NCBI GenBank assembly: GCA_903831545.1
Contig: CAIKYI010000161.1
Location: forward strand, 1-6,912
Length of the DNA stretch: 6,912 bases
Direction of reading: 5' to 3'
Source of the DNA: an uncultured Methylobacter sp.
GTDB taxonomy: Bacteria; Pseudomonadota; Gammaproteobacteria; Methylococcales; Methylomonadaceae
The notes under the pieces: model-generated
Told to the model about the DNA's origin: nothing
Seen by the model: the letters and a program-made list of their open reading frames with translations, nothing else
Database searches by the model: none
Position numbers and translations under genes: made by a program
Shown here: piece after piece, positions 1-6,464 of the stretch
Layout: each line of letters opens with the position of its first letter
Numbering within the stretch: position 1 is the stretch's first letter

Positions 1-150
1 AGGAAATCAGCCTTCATTTACATTTATTTGACGAAAAGTGTACCTTCATGCCAGACAAAACACCTTAATGATTTATTGGAAGAATTACAATATGTGTATT
101 TACTTACCTTTACACGGCAAGTTGAAAAAATGAATTGGGTATTATCTTAA
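1..150 (+). CDS. Possible 3' end of an unrecognised gene
   Basis: Frame 1 is open from the window edge to a TAA at 148-150, giving 49 residues. The last part has a protein-like look, with an amphipathic stretch (LNDLLEELQ) followed by TFTRQVEKMNWVLS. I do not recognise the family. Frame 3 is also open from position 3 to 68, so the true frame, or a frameshifted remnant, cannot be decided here. The main support is position: a strong hairpin terminator with a T-rich plus-strand flank lies about 90 bases downstream, as expected for a gene converging on the chemotaxis block. It could equally be non-coding AT-rich DNA. Confidence 0.3.
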   Translation, partial: RKSAFIYIYLTKSVPSCQTKHLNDLLEELQYVYLLTFTRQVEKMNWVLS

Positions 151-212
151 AAAAACAAAGTGCAGATTTACAAGTTAATTAATTTGTAAATACTGATAGA
201 TTAGCCAAGTTA

Positions 213-226
213 CCAGTTATAACTGG
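213..226. repeat. 14-bp perfect palindrome in the intergenic gap
   Basis: CCAGTTATAACTGG is identical to its own reverse complement. It lies between the putative plus-strand gene end at 150 and the terminator at 238. A weaker inverted repeat, TTTACAA (167-173) with TTGTAAA (184-190), lies upstream. The palindrome has no loop, so it looks more like a protein-binding site than an RNA hairpin. No promoter was recognised beside it and its function is unknown. Confidence 0.4.
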
Positions 227-237
227 GAGTTATTGAT

Positions 238-273
238 TAACAAAAGGGCGTTATTACAGTCGCCCTTTTGTTA
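238..273. terminator. Bidirectional Rho-independent terminator
   Basis: Arms TAACAAAAGGGCG (238-250) and CGCCCTTTTGTTA (261-273) are perfect complements over 13 bp around a 10-base loop. The GC-rich end of the stem is next to the loop, and the A-rich and T-rich outer arms supply a CCCTTTTGTT tract on either strand. On the minus strand it lies about 70 bases after the stop of the diiron-protein gene and ends the chemotaxis block. On the plus strand it would stop any transcript coming from the left edge. Confidence 0.85.
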
Positions 274-305
274 TAAATAATTGCGCGAAAAAATGAATTT
301 TGATA

Positions 306-324
306 ATTGTCAGCGCCTGACAAT
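306..324 (-). terminator. Hairpin just after the diiron-protein gene, possible weak terminator
   Basis: ATTGTCAG (306-313) and CTGACAAT (317-324) form an 8-bp stem with a 3-base loop. The hairpin begins 16 bases after the stop codon at 341-343. On the minus strand a run of six T follows, but about 11 bases beyond the stem, and the stem has only three G-C pairs. It may slow or stabilise the mRNA 3' end rather than terminate it; the stronger hairpin at 238-273 is the likelier terminator. Confidence 0.35.
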
Positions 325-340
325 AAGTAAGTCCCGGCGA

Positions 341-1069
341 TTAAACCGCAATGCCTACCTGCAACGCATCAAACCAGTCCAAAAATCGTTTAACGTCGTC
401 ACCTTTGAACATCCGACCATGTTGTGGCGCCAAAATATCGATATCAAGATTTCTTACCCGTTCGATCCAGACTCTTTTAGCCTGATTGGACGGCATCCAG
501 CGCTGATGCCAATAACGCATTTTTTCGACATGAGCAGAGAAATTTTCAACAAACACAGGTGAACCCGGCGCCTCAATTGCTCCACCGACATCCCCAGACA
601 TCAGAATTTTAGCCTGCGGATCATAAACATGAAAATTACCGGATGAATGTAAATAATGGGCAGGAATCAGCTGCAATTCCAATGACTCCAATTTAATTGT
701 TCCACCATTATCGGGAATACCCACATATTCAATGGATTCACAACTGTAATGTCGCAAAAAACCTTCCCAAAGTGCTGGCGCATGAAGTTTTGCATTGGTT
801 AAAGCCTGATCCCACAAGCCCAGCGAAGAAATAACATCGGGATCCTGATGTGATGCAAACAGGTCGGTTATTTGATCAACAGGCGCATGATGCAAAACAG
901 CTGCCATCATCGGAGCAAACAACTCTGCACCACCGGGATCCAACAGCAGGCAACGGTTAGCTGTACGAACTACATATTGATTGGTATCGATTATATTTCC
1001 GGGCTTACCTTCATCCCTTCCAAACATAATCCATTGGTGCGATCCTTCATAGATCTTGGTCATCTTCAT
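341..1069 (-). CDS. ODP-like diiron protein (metallo-beta-lactamase fold), putative O2/Fe sensor
   Basis: This 242-residue protein has the diiron half of a flavodiiron protein without the flavodoxin domain that makes those enzymes about 400 residues. Visible ligand candidates are His74, Asp76 and Asp78 (HQDPD), His141, Asp160 and His217 (PQHG). The His141-Asp160 spacing equals that between the matching flavodiiron ligands. Compared with the usual HxExDH motif, Asp replaces Glu and Val79 replaces the final His. DTNQYVV (28-34) and LLLDPGG (41-47) are typical fold segments. No signal peptide or membrane segment is present, so it is cytoplasmic. The first ATG is preferred because AAAAGAGG lies 9 bases upstream; a second ATG is codon 3. 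It follows the receptor-like gene by 30 bases. The Treponema denticola protein ODP, of this type, senses oxygen and iron for chemotaxis; the same role here is inferred. A reductase or hydrolase role is the alternative, but no electron-transfer domain is encoded nearby. Confidence 0.85.
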   Translation of the reverse strand: MKMTKIYEGSHQWIMFGRDEGKPGNIIDTNQYVVRTANRCLLLDPGGAELFAPMMAAVLHHAPVDQITDLFASHQDPDVISSLGLWDQALTNAKLHAPALWEGFLRHYSCESIEYVGIPDNGGTIKLESLELQLIPAHYLHSSGNFHVYDPQAKILMSGDVGGAIEAPGSPVFVENFSAHVEKMRYWHQRWMPSNQAKRVWIERVRNLDIDILAPQHGRMFKGDDVKRFLDWFDALQVGIAV

Positions 1070-1090
1070 GAAACAATGCCTCTTTTAATT

Positions 1091-1108
1091 AACAGCTATT
1101 TAGCTGTT
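1091..1108 (-). promoter_or_regulatory. Hairpin spanning the receptor-like stop codon, next to the downstream RBS
   Basis: On the minus strand AACAGCTA-AA-TAGCTGTT is a perfect 8-bp inverted repeat. The TAA stop of the receptor-like gene (1100-1102) lies at its centre. The ribosome binding site of the diiron-protein gene, AAAAGAGG at 1079-1086, starts four bases beyond it. There is no T tract after it, so it is not an intrinsic terminator. It could set the expression ratio of the two genes by coupling translation or stabilising the upstream mRNA. Confidence 0.4.
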
Positions 1109-1708
1109 GCGATAAATGGATAATGCGATTCTGCAACGCTGCACATTATCATGAATGGTATGCGCTGCTTTATCTACACTTTCAGCAACTGCCTGCAAAC
1201 TTTGTAAATATTCTCCTGCCTGAGATGCTTCAATTCTTGAGTTTGCGGCAATAACCCGTGCTGCTCGTGCATGATGCATGACGGCTTCAAGTTGACCTAA
1301 AAGTTGCGAAACATCTTTTTTAAAACGCCTTTGACAGTCTTGCATTGCCTGTTTTGAATGCTCAACAGGCTCTTGCATTGATACAGCATAATCTGCGCCT
1401 TCAGCCATTTTTGCTGCCAACTCAAATTTATTATAGGCAACTGTTTTTTGGTATTCCTCAACCGTTAATCGATATAAAACCAGGGCATAGATATTGATAT
1501 TAGTAACCAGTTCAATGGTTTCTTTAGCCAATTCATTAATAAAATCCGTAATCGGTTGAAATCCTTTTGCTTTATCTCCCGCTCTAAAAGCAATAGCTTT
1601 AGCATTAGCTGCTGCCAGGGATATTTCTTTCGCCACCACCATGACCGCACTTAACTCGGAGGTTATGGAAGCCACGGCAATAAATTGTGATTTTGTCTGA
1701 TTAGTCAT
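1100..1708 (-). CDS. Short soluble chemoreceptor-like protein with two tip-like segments
   Basis: This 202-residue, probably all-helical protein has no transmembrane or sensor domain. Residues 31-61 match the hairpin tip of methyl-accepting chemotaxis proteins (consensus LALNAAIEAARAGE.GRGFAVVA.E...LA): Asn35, Arg42, Ala43, Gly44, Asp45 and Lys48-Gly-Phe fall at the conserved places. Residues 152-181 match the same consensus again: AANSRIEA, then AGE at 164-166, then AVAESV; the Arg becomes Gln163. The segment between (about 65-145) is helical and charged. Full receptors have long coiled-coil arms carrying methylation sites; here only about 30 residues precede the first tip, and I see neither a methylation consensus nor a C-terminal CheR-binding pentapeptide. 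A weak ribosome site precedes the ATG. Linkage to the diiron-protein gene suggests it carries that signal to the CheW/CheA array, or competes for it. The receptor relationship is visible; the function is inferred. Confidence 0.65.
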   Translation of the reverse strand: MTNQTKSQFIAVASITSELSAVMVVAKEISLAAANAKAIAFRAGDKAKGFQPITDFINELAKETIELVTNINIYALVLYRLTVEEYQKTVAYNKFELAAKMAEGADYAVSMQEPVEHSKQAMQDCQRRFKKDVSQLLGQLEAVMHHARAARVIAANSRIEASQAGEYLQSLQAVAESVDKAAHTIHDNVQRCRIALSIYRNS

Positions 1709-1714
1709 ATTTAA

Positions 1715-1727
1715 TTACACCGTGTAA
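1715..1727. repeat. 13-bp inverted repeat in the leader of the receptor-like gene
   Basis: TTACAC-C-GTGTAA is symmetric over six bases each side of one central base. It ends six bases before the start codon at 1708 and covers the place of the ribosome binding site. The shape suits a dimeric repressor site or a small translational hairpin. It does not match the FNR box (TTGAT-N4-ATCAA). No convincing promoter was found in the 175-base gap. Confidence 0.35.
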
Positions 1728-1883
1728 AAGTGACGTTATTTTTAAAATTTAAGATCTGACATGAAAGCTTCCCACCCTGAACAGTTAGATTGTAGTCAAG
1801 GTGGTAGAAAACATTTTACAACTGCCAATAAAACAAGATACTTGTAAATCCTTAATAATCTGGACTTGCTATTAGGGGGGCAA

Positions 1884-2978
1884 TTAAAGCAAGCTTAAGA
1901 TCTTGTTCGATACATCGCCCAACGATACCACATAGTCTGTACATCCCAGCTTAAATGCAGCACCGGGCATACCCCAAACCACACAAGACTGCTCATCCTG
2001 AATGACTGTTTTAGCGCCTGCATCATGCATTTCTTTCATACCTGCGGCCCCATCGGCTCCCATACCTGTTAATAAGACCGCTATCGCGTTAGCGCCGGCG
2101 CATTGAGCAACCGAACGAAACAAAACATCTACTGCCGGCTTATGACGATTAACCGGTAGTCCATCGTTCAATTGAATAATATATCGACCACCCTCTCTGA
2201 CTATCAGCATATGCCTGTCTCCAGGTGCAAGATAAATATGTCCGGCTTCAACAACCTGGCCATCCTTAGGAATGCAGGCGGTCATTTCGGTTACAAGATC
2301 AACATGTCGAATAAAGGATTGACTAAATGCCGCCGGTAAATGTTGTGTCATTAAAATAGGTGGGGAATCTGCCGGAAACCCCTTAACGACTGCTTTAATT
2401 GCTTCAGTGCCCCCCGTTGAAGCACCAATAGCAATGATTTTGTTTGTGACTTTTGTGGTTTTTTTTATCGGTAACGGTTTAAGTATACTATCGACTGAAT
2501 GTTTTGCTGCAATATCAGAAACATCAGCTATAACAGCCGTTTTTGACTTGTATACTCTATTTGGCTCATTGCCTACCTTAGCTTGGGCGGCAACAATTAC
2601 CTTGGAAATAATCTCTTCTGCATATTCATTAAGCGTATTGACAACATCCACTTTGGGTTTGGCAATAAAATCAACTGCGCCAAGTGCCAGAGCATTTAAA
2701 GTCGCCTCTGCGCCATGTTCAGTCAGGGTAGAAATCATGACAACCGGAGTTGGTCTCAAGCGCATCAAATTACTTAAGAAGGTTATACCGTCCATATGCG
2801 GCATTTCTATATCAAGCGTCAGGACATCCGGATTTAATTGTTTGATCATTTCTCTTGCGATAAGAGGATCTGCGGCAGTACCCACCACCTCGATTTCAGG
2901 TGATGAACTTAAAACCTCAGTCAGAATTTTTCTGATTAATGCCGAATCATCAATAATCAATACGCGTATCTTACCCAT
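1884..2978 (-). CDS. cheB: CheB, receptor methylesterase/glutamine deamidase
   Basis: This 364-residue, full-length protein removes methyl groups from receptor glutamates and deamidates receptor glutamines when phosphorylated by CheA. The receiver domain (about 1-125) has the acidic pair Asp10-Asp11, phospho-acceptor Asp56 in LDIEMP, Ser83 and Lys107. After a linker (about 130-178), the esterase domain (180-364) has the catalytic triad: Ser187 in GASTGG, His213 in TQHLP and Asp309 in GMGADG. The family signature QDEQSCVVWGMP lies at 327-338. Everything needed for activity is present. The ATG at 2978 gives the usual N-terminus and has a GAGTGGG upstream. It is set off from the upstream genes by 132 bases that hold no obvious terminator, so it may be read through or have its own weak promoter. 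Confidence 0.97.
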   Translation of the reverse strand: MGKIRVLIIDDSALIRKILTEVLSSSPEIEVVGTAADPLIAREMIKQLNPDVLTLDIEMPHMDGITFLSNLMRLRPTPVVMISTLTEHGAEATLNALALGAVDFIAKPKVDVVNTLNEYAEEIISKVIVAAQAKVGNEPNRVYKSKTAVIADVSDIAAKHSVDSILKPLPIKKTTKVTNKIIAIGASTGGTEAIKAVVKGFPADSPPILMTQHLPAAFSQSFIRHVDLVTEMTACIPKDGQVVEAGHIYLAPGDRHMLIVREGGRYIIQLNDGLPVNRHKPAVDVLFRSVAQCAGANAIAVLLTGMGADGAAGMKEMHDAGAKTVIQDEQSCVVWGMPGAAFKLGCTDYVVSLGDVSNKILSLL

Positions 2979-3111
2979 AAACCCACTCTAAAAAAACAAC
3001 GCCAGAAACACCTGGTATATTTTCAATGTTAATTATTTTCACTTTAAGAGTTCACTCATTGATGGTCTCAAAGCTTCCTATTCAGCTAAACTCAAACCTA
3101 ACGAGAACTAA

Positions 3112-3534
3112 TCATTGTTCAAGCCTTTTAATGTTAGCTTGTGACGCCACTTTTACCTTGGCAATGATTTCTTCAGCATAGTCATTCAAGGCACTTTCAA
3201 CATCCATAGTCGGTTTGGCTATAAAATCTACAGCGCCCAATTCCAGGGCAGTCAAAGTTACTTCAGCATTACTTTCAGTGAGCGCAGAAATCATAACCAC
3301 TGGCATGGGTCTTAATCGCATCAGGTTACGTAAAAAAGTGATCCCGTCCATACGTGGCATTTCAATATCAAGTGTCAATACGTCCGGATTTAATTCCTTA
3401 ATCATCTCTCGGGCGACATAAGGATCTTCAGCCGCGCCTACCACCTCAAGATCCGGAGACGAACTTAATATCTCAGTCAGTACCTTTCTTATCAGCAATG
3501 AATCATCCACAATCAATACACGAATCTTATTCAT
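3112..3534 (-). CDS. Stand-alone CheB-type receiver domain
   Basis: This 140-residue protein aligns without gaps to the receiver of the adjacent CheB: by hand count 103 of the first 135 residues are identical. It keeps Asp10-Asp11, phospho-acceptor Asp56 (LDIEMP), Ser83 and Lys107, so it should accept phosphate from CheA. It stops with a TGA shortly after the domain, where CheB continues into its linker; no esterase domain follows in any frame before cheB starts. The synonymous positions I compared have diverged, so the duplication is not recent and the intact pocket suggests selection. It starts nine bases after cheD, with AAGAGAG as ribosome site. It may act as a phosphate sink, a modulator of CheB or CheD, or a CheY-like output; which one cannot be told from sequence. 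A truncated cheB copy on its way to loss is the alternative. Confidence 0.85.
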   Translation of the reverse strand: MNKIRVLIVDDSLLIRKVLTEILSSSPDLEVVGAAEDPYVAREMIKELNPDVLTLDIEMPRMDGITFLRNLMRLRPMPVVMISALTESNAEVTLTALELGAVDFIAKPTMDVESALNDYAEEIIAKVKVASQANIKRLEQ

Positions 3535-3543
3535 TGTGCTCTC

Positions 3544-4182
3544 TTAAAAAAGCTCAACATCACCCTCAACAGGCGCATTTTTAATATTGTTAAAATACTG
3601 ACGTTCTCTTCTTACAATCGTATCATTATGCAAGTGCTCGATTTTTTTCATCCCAACTTTACCGGTTCTCGGAAAATAGATTATTTTTCTGGGATAAATA
3701 TCACCCAAGTCCTTGGACAATAACAATAATCCTTCCGTATCAACATAATCCAAAATAAAATCAATATTTTTCAGACCAACATCCGTTAAAGTAGGAATAA
3801 TCTTGCCGCCACCGAATACCTTAACTTCAAGATTCTTTCTTTTGCCACCATTACTCAAAATAGTATTGATTAAATGCTCCATTGCAAAATTTCCATAGCG
3901 GGTAGCATTCCCTACTACCGACTCATTACCTTGTTTTAGTTTGTCAGCTGTAGTTTCAGGCAACATAAAATGATTCATGCCCCCCAAACCCAAGACCTTA
4001 TCCCGAATACATGCAGATATACAAGAACCTAAAACTGTAGTGATCAATTCATCTTCATTAGTTACATAATATTCACCAGGCAAAATCTTTGCCGCAATAA
4101 TACCCCGCTCTTTATCAACATACCGGCTGATATGCTCAAAGCCGTTGATGGAGGGTAAACCGATTTCATTTCTAGCACTCAT
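3544..4182 (-). CDS. cheD: CheD, receptor glutamine deamidase
   Basis: This 212-residue protein is longer than the ~157-residue Thermotoga form but in the range of proteobacterial CheD. It converts receptor glutamines to glutamates. The catalytic set is visible: Thr48, Cys54 in LGSCISAC and His71 in GGMNHFMLP, with the same spacings (6 and 17) as Thr21, Cys27 and His44 of Thermotoga CheD. AAKILPGEYYVT (30-41) is a common family entry segment. The ATG is six bases after the cheR stop and has no visible ribosome binding site in the AT-rich bases before it, so translation is probably coupled to cheR. The neighbours CheR and CheB act on the same receptor sites, giving a three-enzyme adaptation set. 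Confidence 0.95.
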   Translation of the reverse strand: MSARNEIGLPSINGFEHISRYVDKERGIIAAKILPGEYYVTNEDELITTVLGSCISACIRDKVLGLGGMNHFMLPETTADKLKQGNESVVGNATRYGNFAMEHLINTILSNGGKRKNLEVKVFGGGKIIPTLTDVGLKNIDFILDYVDTEGLLLLSKDLGDIYPRKIIYFPRTGKVGMKKIEHLHNDTIVRRERQYFNNIKNAPVEGDVELF

Positions 4183-4188
4183 GATTAT

Positions 4189-5028
4189 TTATATATTTTT
4201 CCTGTAACTGGTACATGCTACCAACTCAAACTGATTGGAAAGTTGATTTAAAGATTCTGAATGTCCAATAAACAACCATGAACGGGCAGACAACAACTCA
4301 GCATAGCGGCGAGCCAGTGAGGTTTTGGTTTCACGGTCGAAGTAAATCAGAACATTGCGACAAAAAATAAAATCAAAATTACATTTCATTGGCCACTCCT
4401 GCATCAGATTTAATTGCTTAAACTGAATTATTTTTTGCAATTGAGGCCTTACTTTTACTTGACCTGACTGAGATGATTTTCCGCGCATAAACCATTGCTT
4501 AAGCATTTCTTCTGATAAGTCACTGACACGATCTTCGGTATAAATACCTTCCGATGCGGTTTGCAACACATTGGTATCCAGATCTGTTGCCAGAATTTTG
4601 ATATCCCAATCAGCAGGTACATTTTCCAATAAGGTTATAGCCAGGGAATAAGGCTCTTCTCCCGTAGAACAACCGGCAGACCAGACCTTGATTTGCCTGG
4701 AGGCTTTATTTCTAATCAAAAGCTCCGGAATGACAACATCACGAAGATAGTCAAAATGGTGAATTTCCCTAAAAAAAGCGGTCAGATTTGTAGTTATAGC
4801 ATTTATAAATGCAGTAAACTCTTGATCTGGATGGTCTTTAAGGTGCTGACAATAGCCTTTAAAATCTGTCAGCCCCAGTTTTCTTACCCGCTTTGACAAT
4901 CTGGAATAAAACATATCAAATCGTTCATCGGGAACCTGAATTCCAGAATACTCATTAGATAGTTTTCTAAGAAAATTAAAATCATCTGCGGTAAATCTAA
5001 ACTCGCGATCCTTTTCAACAATAGCCAT
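4189..5028 (-). CDS. cheR: CheR, S-adenosylmethionine-dependent receptor methyltransferase
   Basis: This 279-residue protein is close to the enteric length. It methylates glutamates of chemoreceptors using S-adenosylmethionine. The N-terminal helical domain (about 10-75) is followed by TTNLTAFFRE (79-88), the SAM-binding segment WSAGCSTGEEPYS (116-128), the acidic ATDLD (147-151) probably contacting the ribose, and FIFCRNVLIYF (220-230). FIGHSESL (253-260) is near the end. No TPR extension is present. The usual PGG/PDG turn before the last strand reads SARSW (247-251), a mild departure. AAAAGGAAA lies about 12 bases before the ATG, and the gene starts 22 bases after the STAS gene. Confidence 0.96.
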   Translation of the reverse strand: MAIVEKDREFRFTADDFNFLRKLSNEYSGIQVPDERFDMFYSRLSKRVRKLGLTDFKGYCQHLKDHPDQEFTAFINAITTNLTAFFREIHHFDYLRDVVIPELLIRNKASRQIKVWSAGCSTGEEPYSLAITLLENVPADWDIKILATDLDTNVLQTASEGIYTEDRVSDLSEEMLKQWFMRGKSSQSGQVKVRPQLQKIIQFKQLNLMQEWPMKCNFDFIFCRNVLIYFDRETKTSLARRYAELLSARSWLFIGHSESLNQLSNQFELVACTSYRKNI

Positions 5029-5050
5029 CTTTAACGTATTTCCTTTTTAT

Positions 5051-5707
5051 TCACACATCATGAACATCAAGTACAGCCAACAAACCCAATAATCGGGCAG
5101 ACTCAATAAATCGTGGGGATGGATAAATAATACTTACTTGCTTACCTAGTTTTACAGCATCTTTTTTCAATGAAACAAGTAGCTGCAAAGTCGCTGTGTC
5201 TATAGAGGCCACGTCCGATGCATTTATTTCTATTTGATCATGCATGGCCAGTGACAGCTTTAATTTTTCATGTAACTTAAGAACATTCTGAATACTCAAG
5301 GTAGCGTCTAAATCGACTTGTGAGCCGGCTTCCTCAGCCACACAATCAGCATCATCAAGCGCCCCCATTCCTGAAACTTCAGTATCGGTATCGTCATCTA
5401 CACTTTCATCAATCATTTCTGTTGTCATAACAGTTTCACTTTGATCTTTAAATTCATCGTCATTAGTTATTGTCGCATCGACAGAACTCGGGGCCGATAC
5501 TATTTCAATCCCCTCATCGTCATCAATCAAATCTTCAGGATAATCATTGAGCACATTGATGTCACTATCAATGAATTGCTGTTCAGGCAGTTCATTATCG
5601 CTTTCGGTTTCATCTAATTCCAAATGATCTTCATTTTTATCGATTTCACCTTCCATCCAGGCAAGAGGGTCGTAACCGATTAAATTATTTTCTTCATTTG
5701 TTGCCAT
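5051..5707 (-). CDS. Acidic-tail STAS-domain protein of the chemotaxis cluster
   Basis: This 218-residue protein has two parts. Residues 1-132 are very acidic (45 Asp/Glu by hand count, two Lys, no Arg) and probably disordered, with a hydrophobic island YDPLAWM at 12-18. Residues 133-212 form a STAS domain: LDATLSIQN, an EINASDVASID strand-turn (160-170), TATLQLLVSLKK and SARLLGLL. STAS domains bind partner proteins and in anti-sigma antagonists are phosphorylated on the Ser/Thr after Asp; here that residue is Thr171, so control by phosphorylation is possible but unproven. The start overlaps the end of the ATPase gene by 14 bases and AAGGTGAT precedes the ATG, indicating coupled translation. 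In Vibrio and Pseudomonas the ParA-like ParC is paired with the CheW-like ParP; this protein occupies that place but shares no domain with ParP. An adaptor role between ATPase and array is inference. Confidence 0.8.
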   Translation of the reverse strand: MATNEENNLIGYDPLAWMEGEIDKNEDHLELDETESDNELPEQQFIDSDINVLNDYPEDLIDDDEGIEIVSAPSSVDATITNDDEFKDQSETVMTTEMIDESVDDDTDTEVSGMGALDDADCVAEEAGSQVDLDATLSIQNVLKLHEKLKLSLAMHDQIEINASDVASIDTATLQLLVSLKKDAVKLGKQVSIIYPSPRFIESARLLGLLAVLDVHDV

Positions 5708-6464
5708 GCATCACCTTGCCTTCAAGAAAATCAACAGCAAGGCTACGAAAATCCCTTGCCGATCGACTTTTCGGACTATATTCTAAAATTGTTTTACCAA
5801 AGCTGGGGCATTCTGCCAGCAATGCCGTTTCTCTAATAACTGTTGCCAATATTTGTTCTGGAAAATGAGTCAGCAGAACATCTAATACCTGACTTGATAT
5901 TCTTCTGTTGGGAGAATAGCGAGACATAACCAATAACGTTTTATATTTTTTATGTAATGCCTGCTCAAACCGCTTTATCGTACCCATCAGATGAGATAAA
6001 CCCTGCAAAGCAAGAAAATCACTGGTCATGGGGATTAATATTTCATCAGCCACAATCAATGCGTTAGCAACCAGCAACCCAGATGATGGAGGACAATCAA
6101 TAAAAACAAAGTCCTGGTCATTTAAGTCCGATTGCAAGGCATCTTTTAGTAAAACACCGCGTGGGGATGCATGCTGACTGGTTAATTGTTCAATGTCTTT
6201 AAGCTTTGGCCCAGAGGTAATTAATTTAAGATTATTTCTAACCGAAACCAGTTGCTGATTAATTTTTTTAATTTTCAGCATCGCTTCATCAATACCGCCA
6301 ACACTCTGATCTGTTACACCTAACGAAACCGCCAAATGTCCTTGAGGATCAAGATCGATTACAGTAACTTTATAGCCTGACTCTGCAATTGCATGACATA
6401 AATTTGCCGTTGTAGTTGTCTTGCCGACCCCTCCTTTTTGATTAATGATGGCAACAATTCTCAC
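5694..6464 (-). CDS. ParA/MinD-family ATPase of a chemotaxis cluster (ParC/PpfA-like)
   Basis: This 256-residue short-type ParA lacks the N-terminal DNA-binding domain of plasmid partition proteins. The deviant Walker A motif KGGVGKTTT (10-18) has the signature Lys10 and Lys15. Walker A' is IDLDPQG (35-41) and Walker B is FVFIDCPPS (118-126, Asp122). Related ATPases in chemotaxis operons (ParC in Vibrio, PpfA in Rhodobacter) position chemosensory arrays and ensure that both daughter cells receive one. The cheW and cheR context supports that use over chromosome partition; no parB gene or parS site is visible. The start is GTG at 6464: it gives the usual N-terminus and no ATG lies upstream before the cheW coding region. 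It is in the same frame as cheW, after one stop and one codon. Confidence 0.9.
   Translation of the reverse strand: MRIVAIINQKGGVGKTTTTANLCHAIAESGYKVTVIDLDPQGHLAVSLGVTDQSVGGIDEAMLKIKKINQQLVSVRNNLKLITSGPKLKDIEQLTSQHASPRGVLLKDALQSDLNDQDFVFIDCPPSSGLLVANALIVADEILIPMTSDFLALQGLSHLMGTIKRFEQALHKKYKTLLVMSRYSPNRRISSQVLDVLLTHFPEQILATVIRETALLAECPSFGKTILEYSPKSRSARDFRSLAVDFLEGKVMHGNK

Noticed and set aside
281..562. Plus-strand open frame of 93 codons
   Set aside because: It lies opposite the 3' end of the diiron-protein gene, whose conserved motifs leave no doubt about the coding strand; the translation has no recognisable domain.
1865..1893. CTTGCT...AGCAAG inverted repeat around the cheB stop codon
   Set aside because: The stem is only 6 bp with a 17-base interior and no T tract follows on the minus strand, so it does not support a terminator after cheB.
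2407..2991. Plus-strand open frame of 194 codons opposite cheB
   Set aside because: It is antisense to the receiver, linker and catalytic Ser segment of cheB. Its hydrophobic and serine-rich translation is a by-product of the reverse frame.
3014..3042. Possible minus-strand promoter before cheB (GTGAAA, 17 bases, TATACC)
   Set aside because: Each hexamer matches the sigma-70 consensus at only four of six positions in AT-rich DNA; chance matches of this quality are expected.
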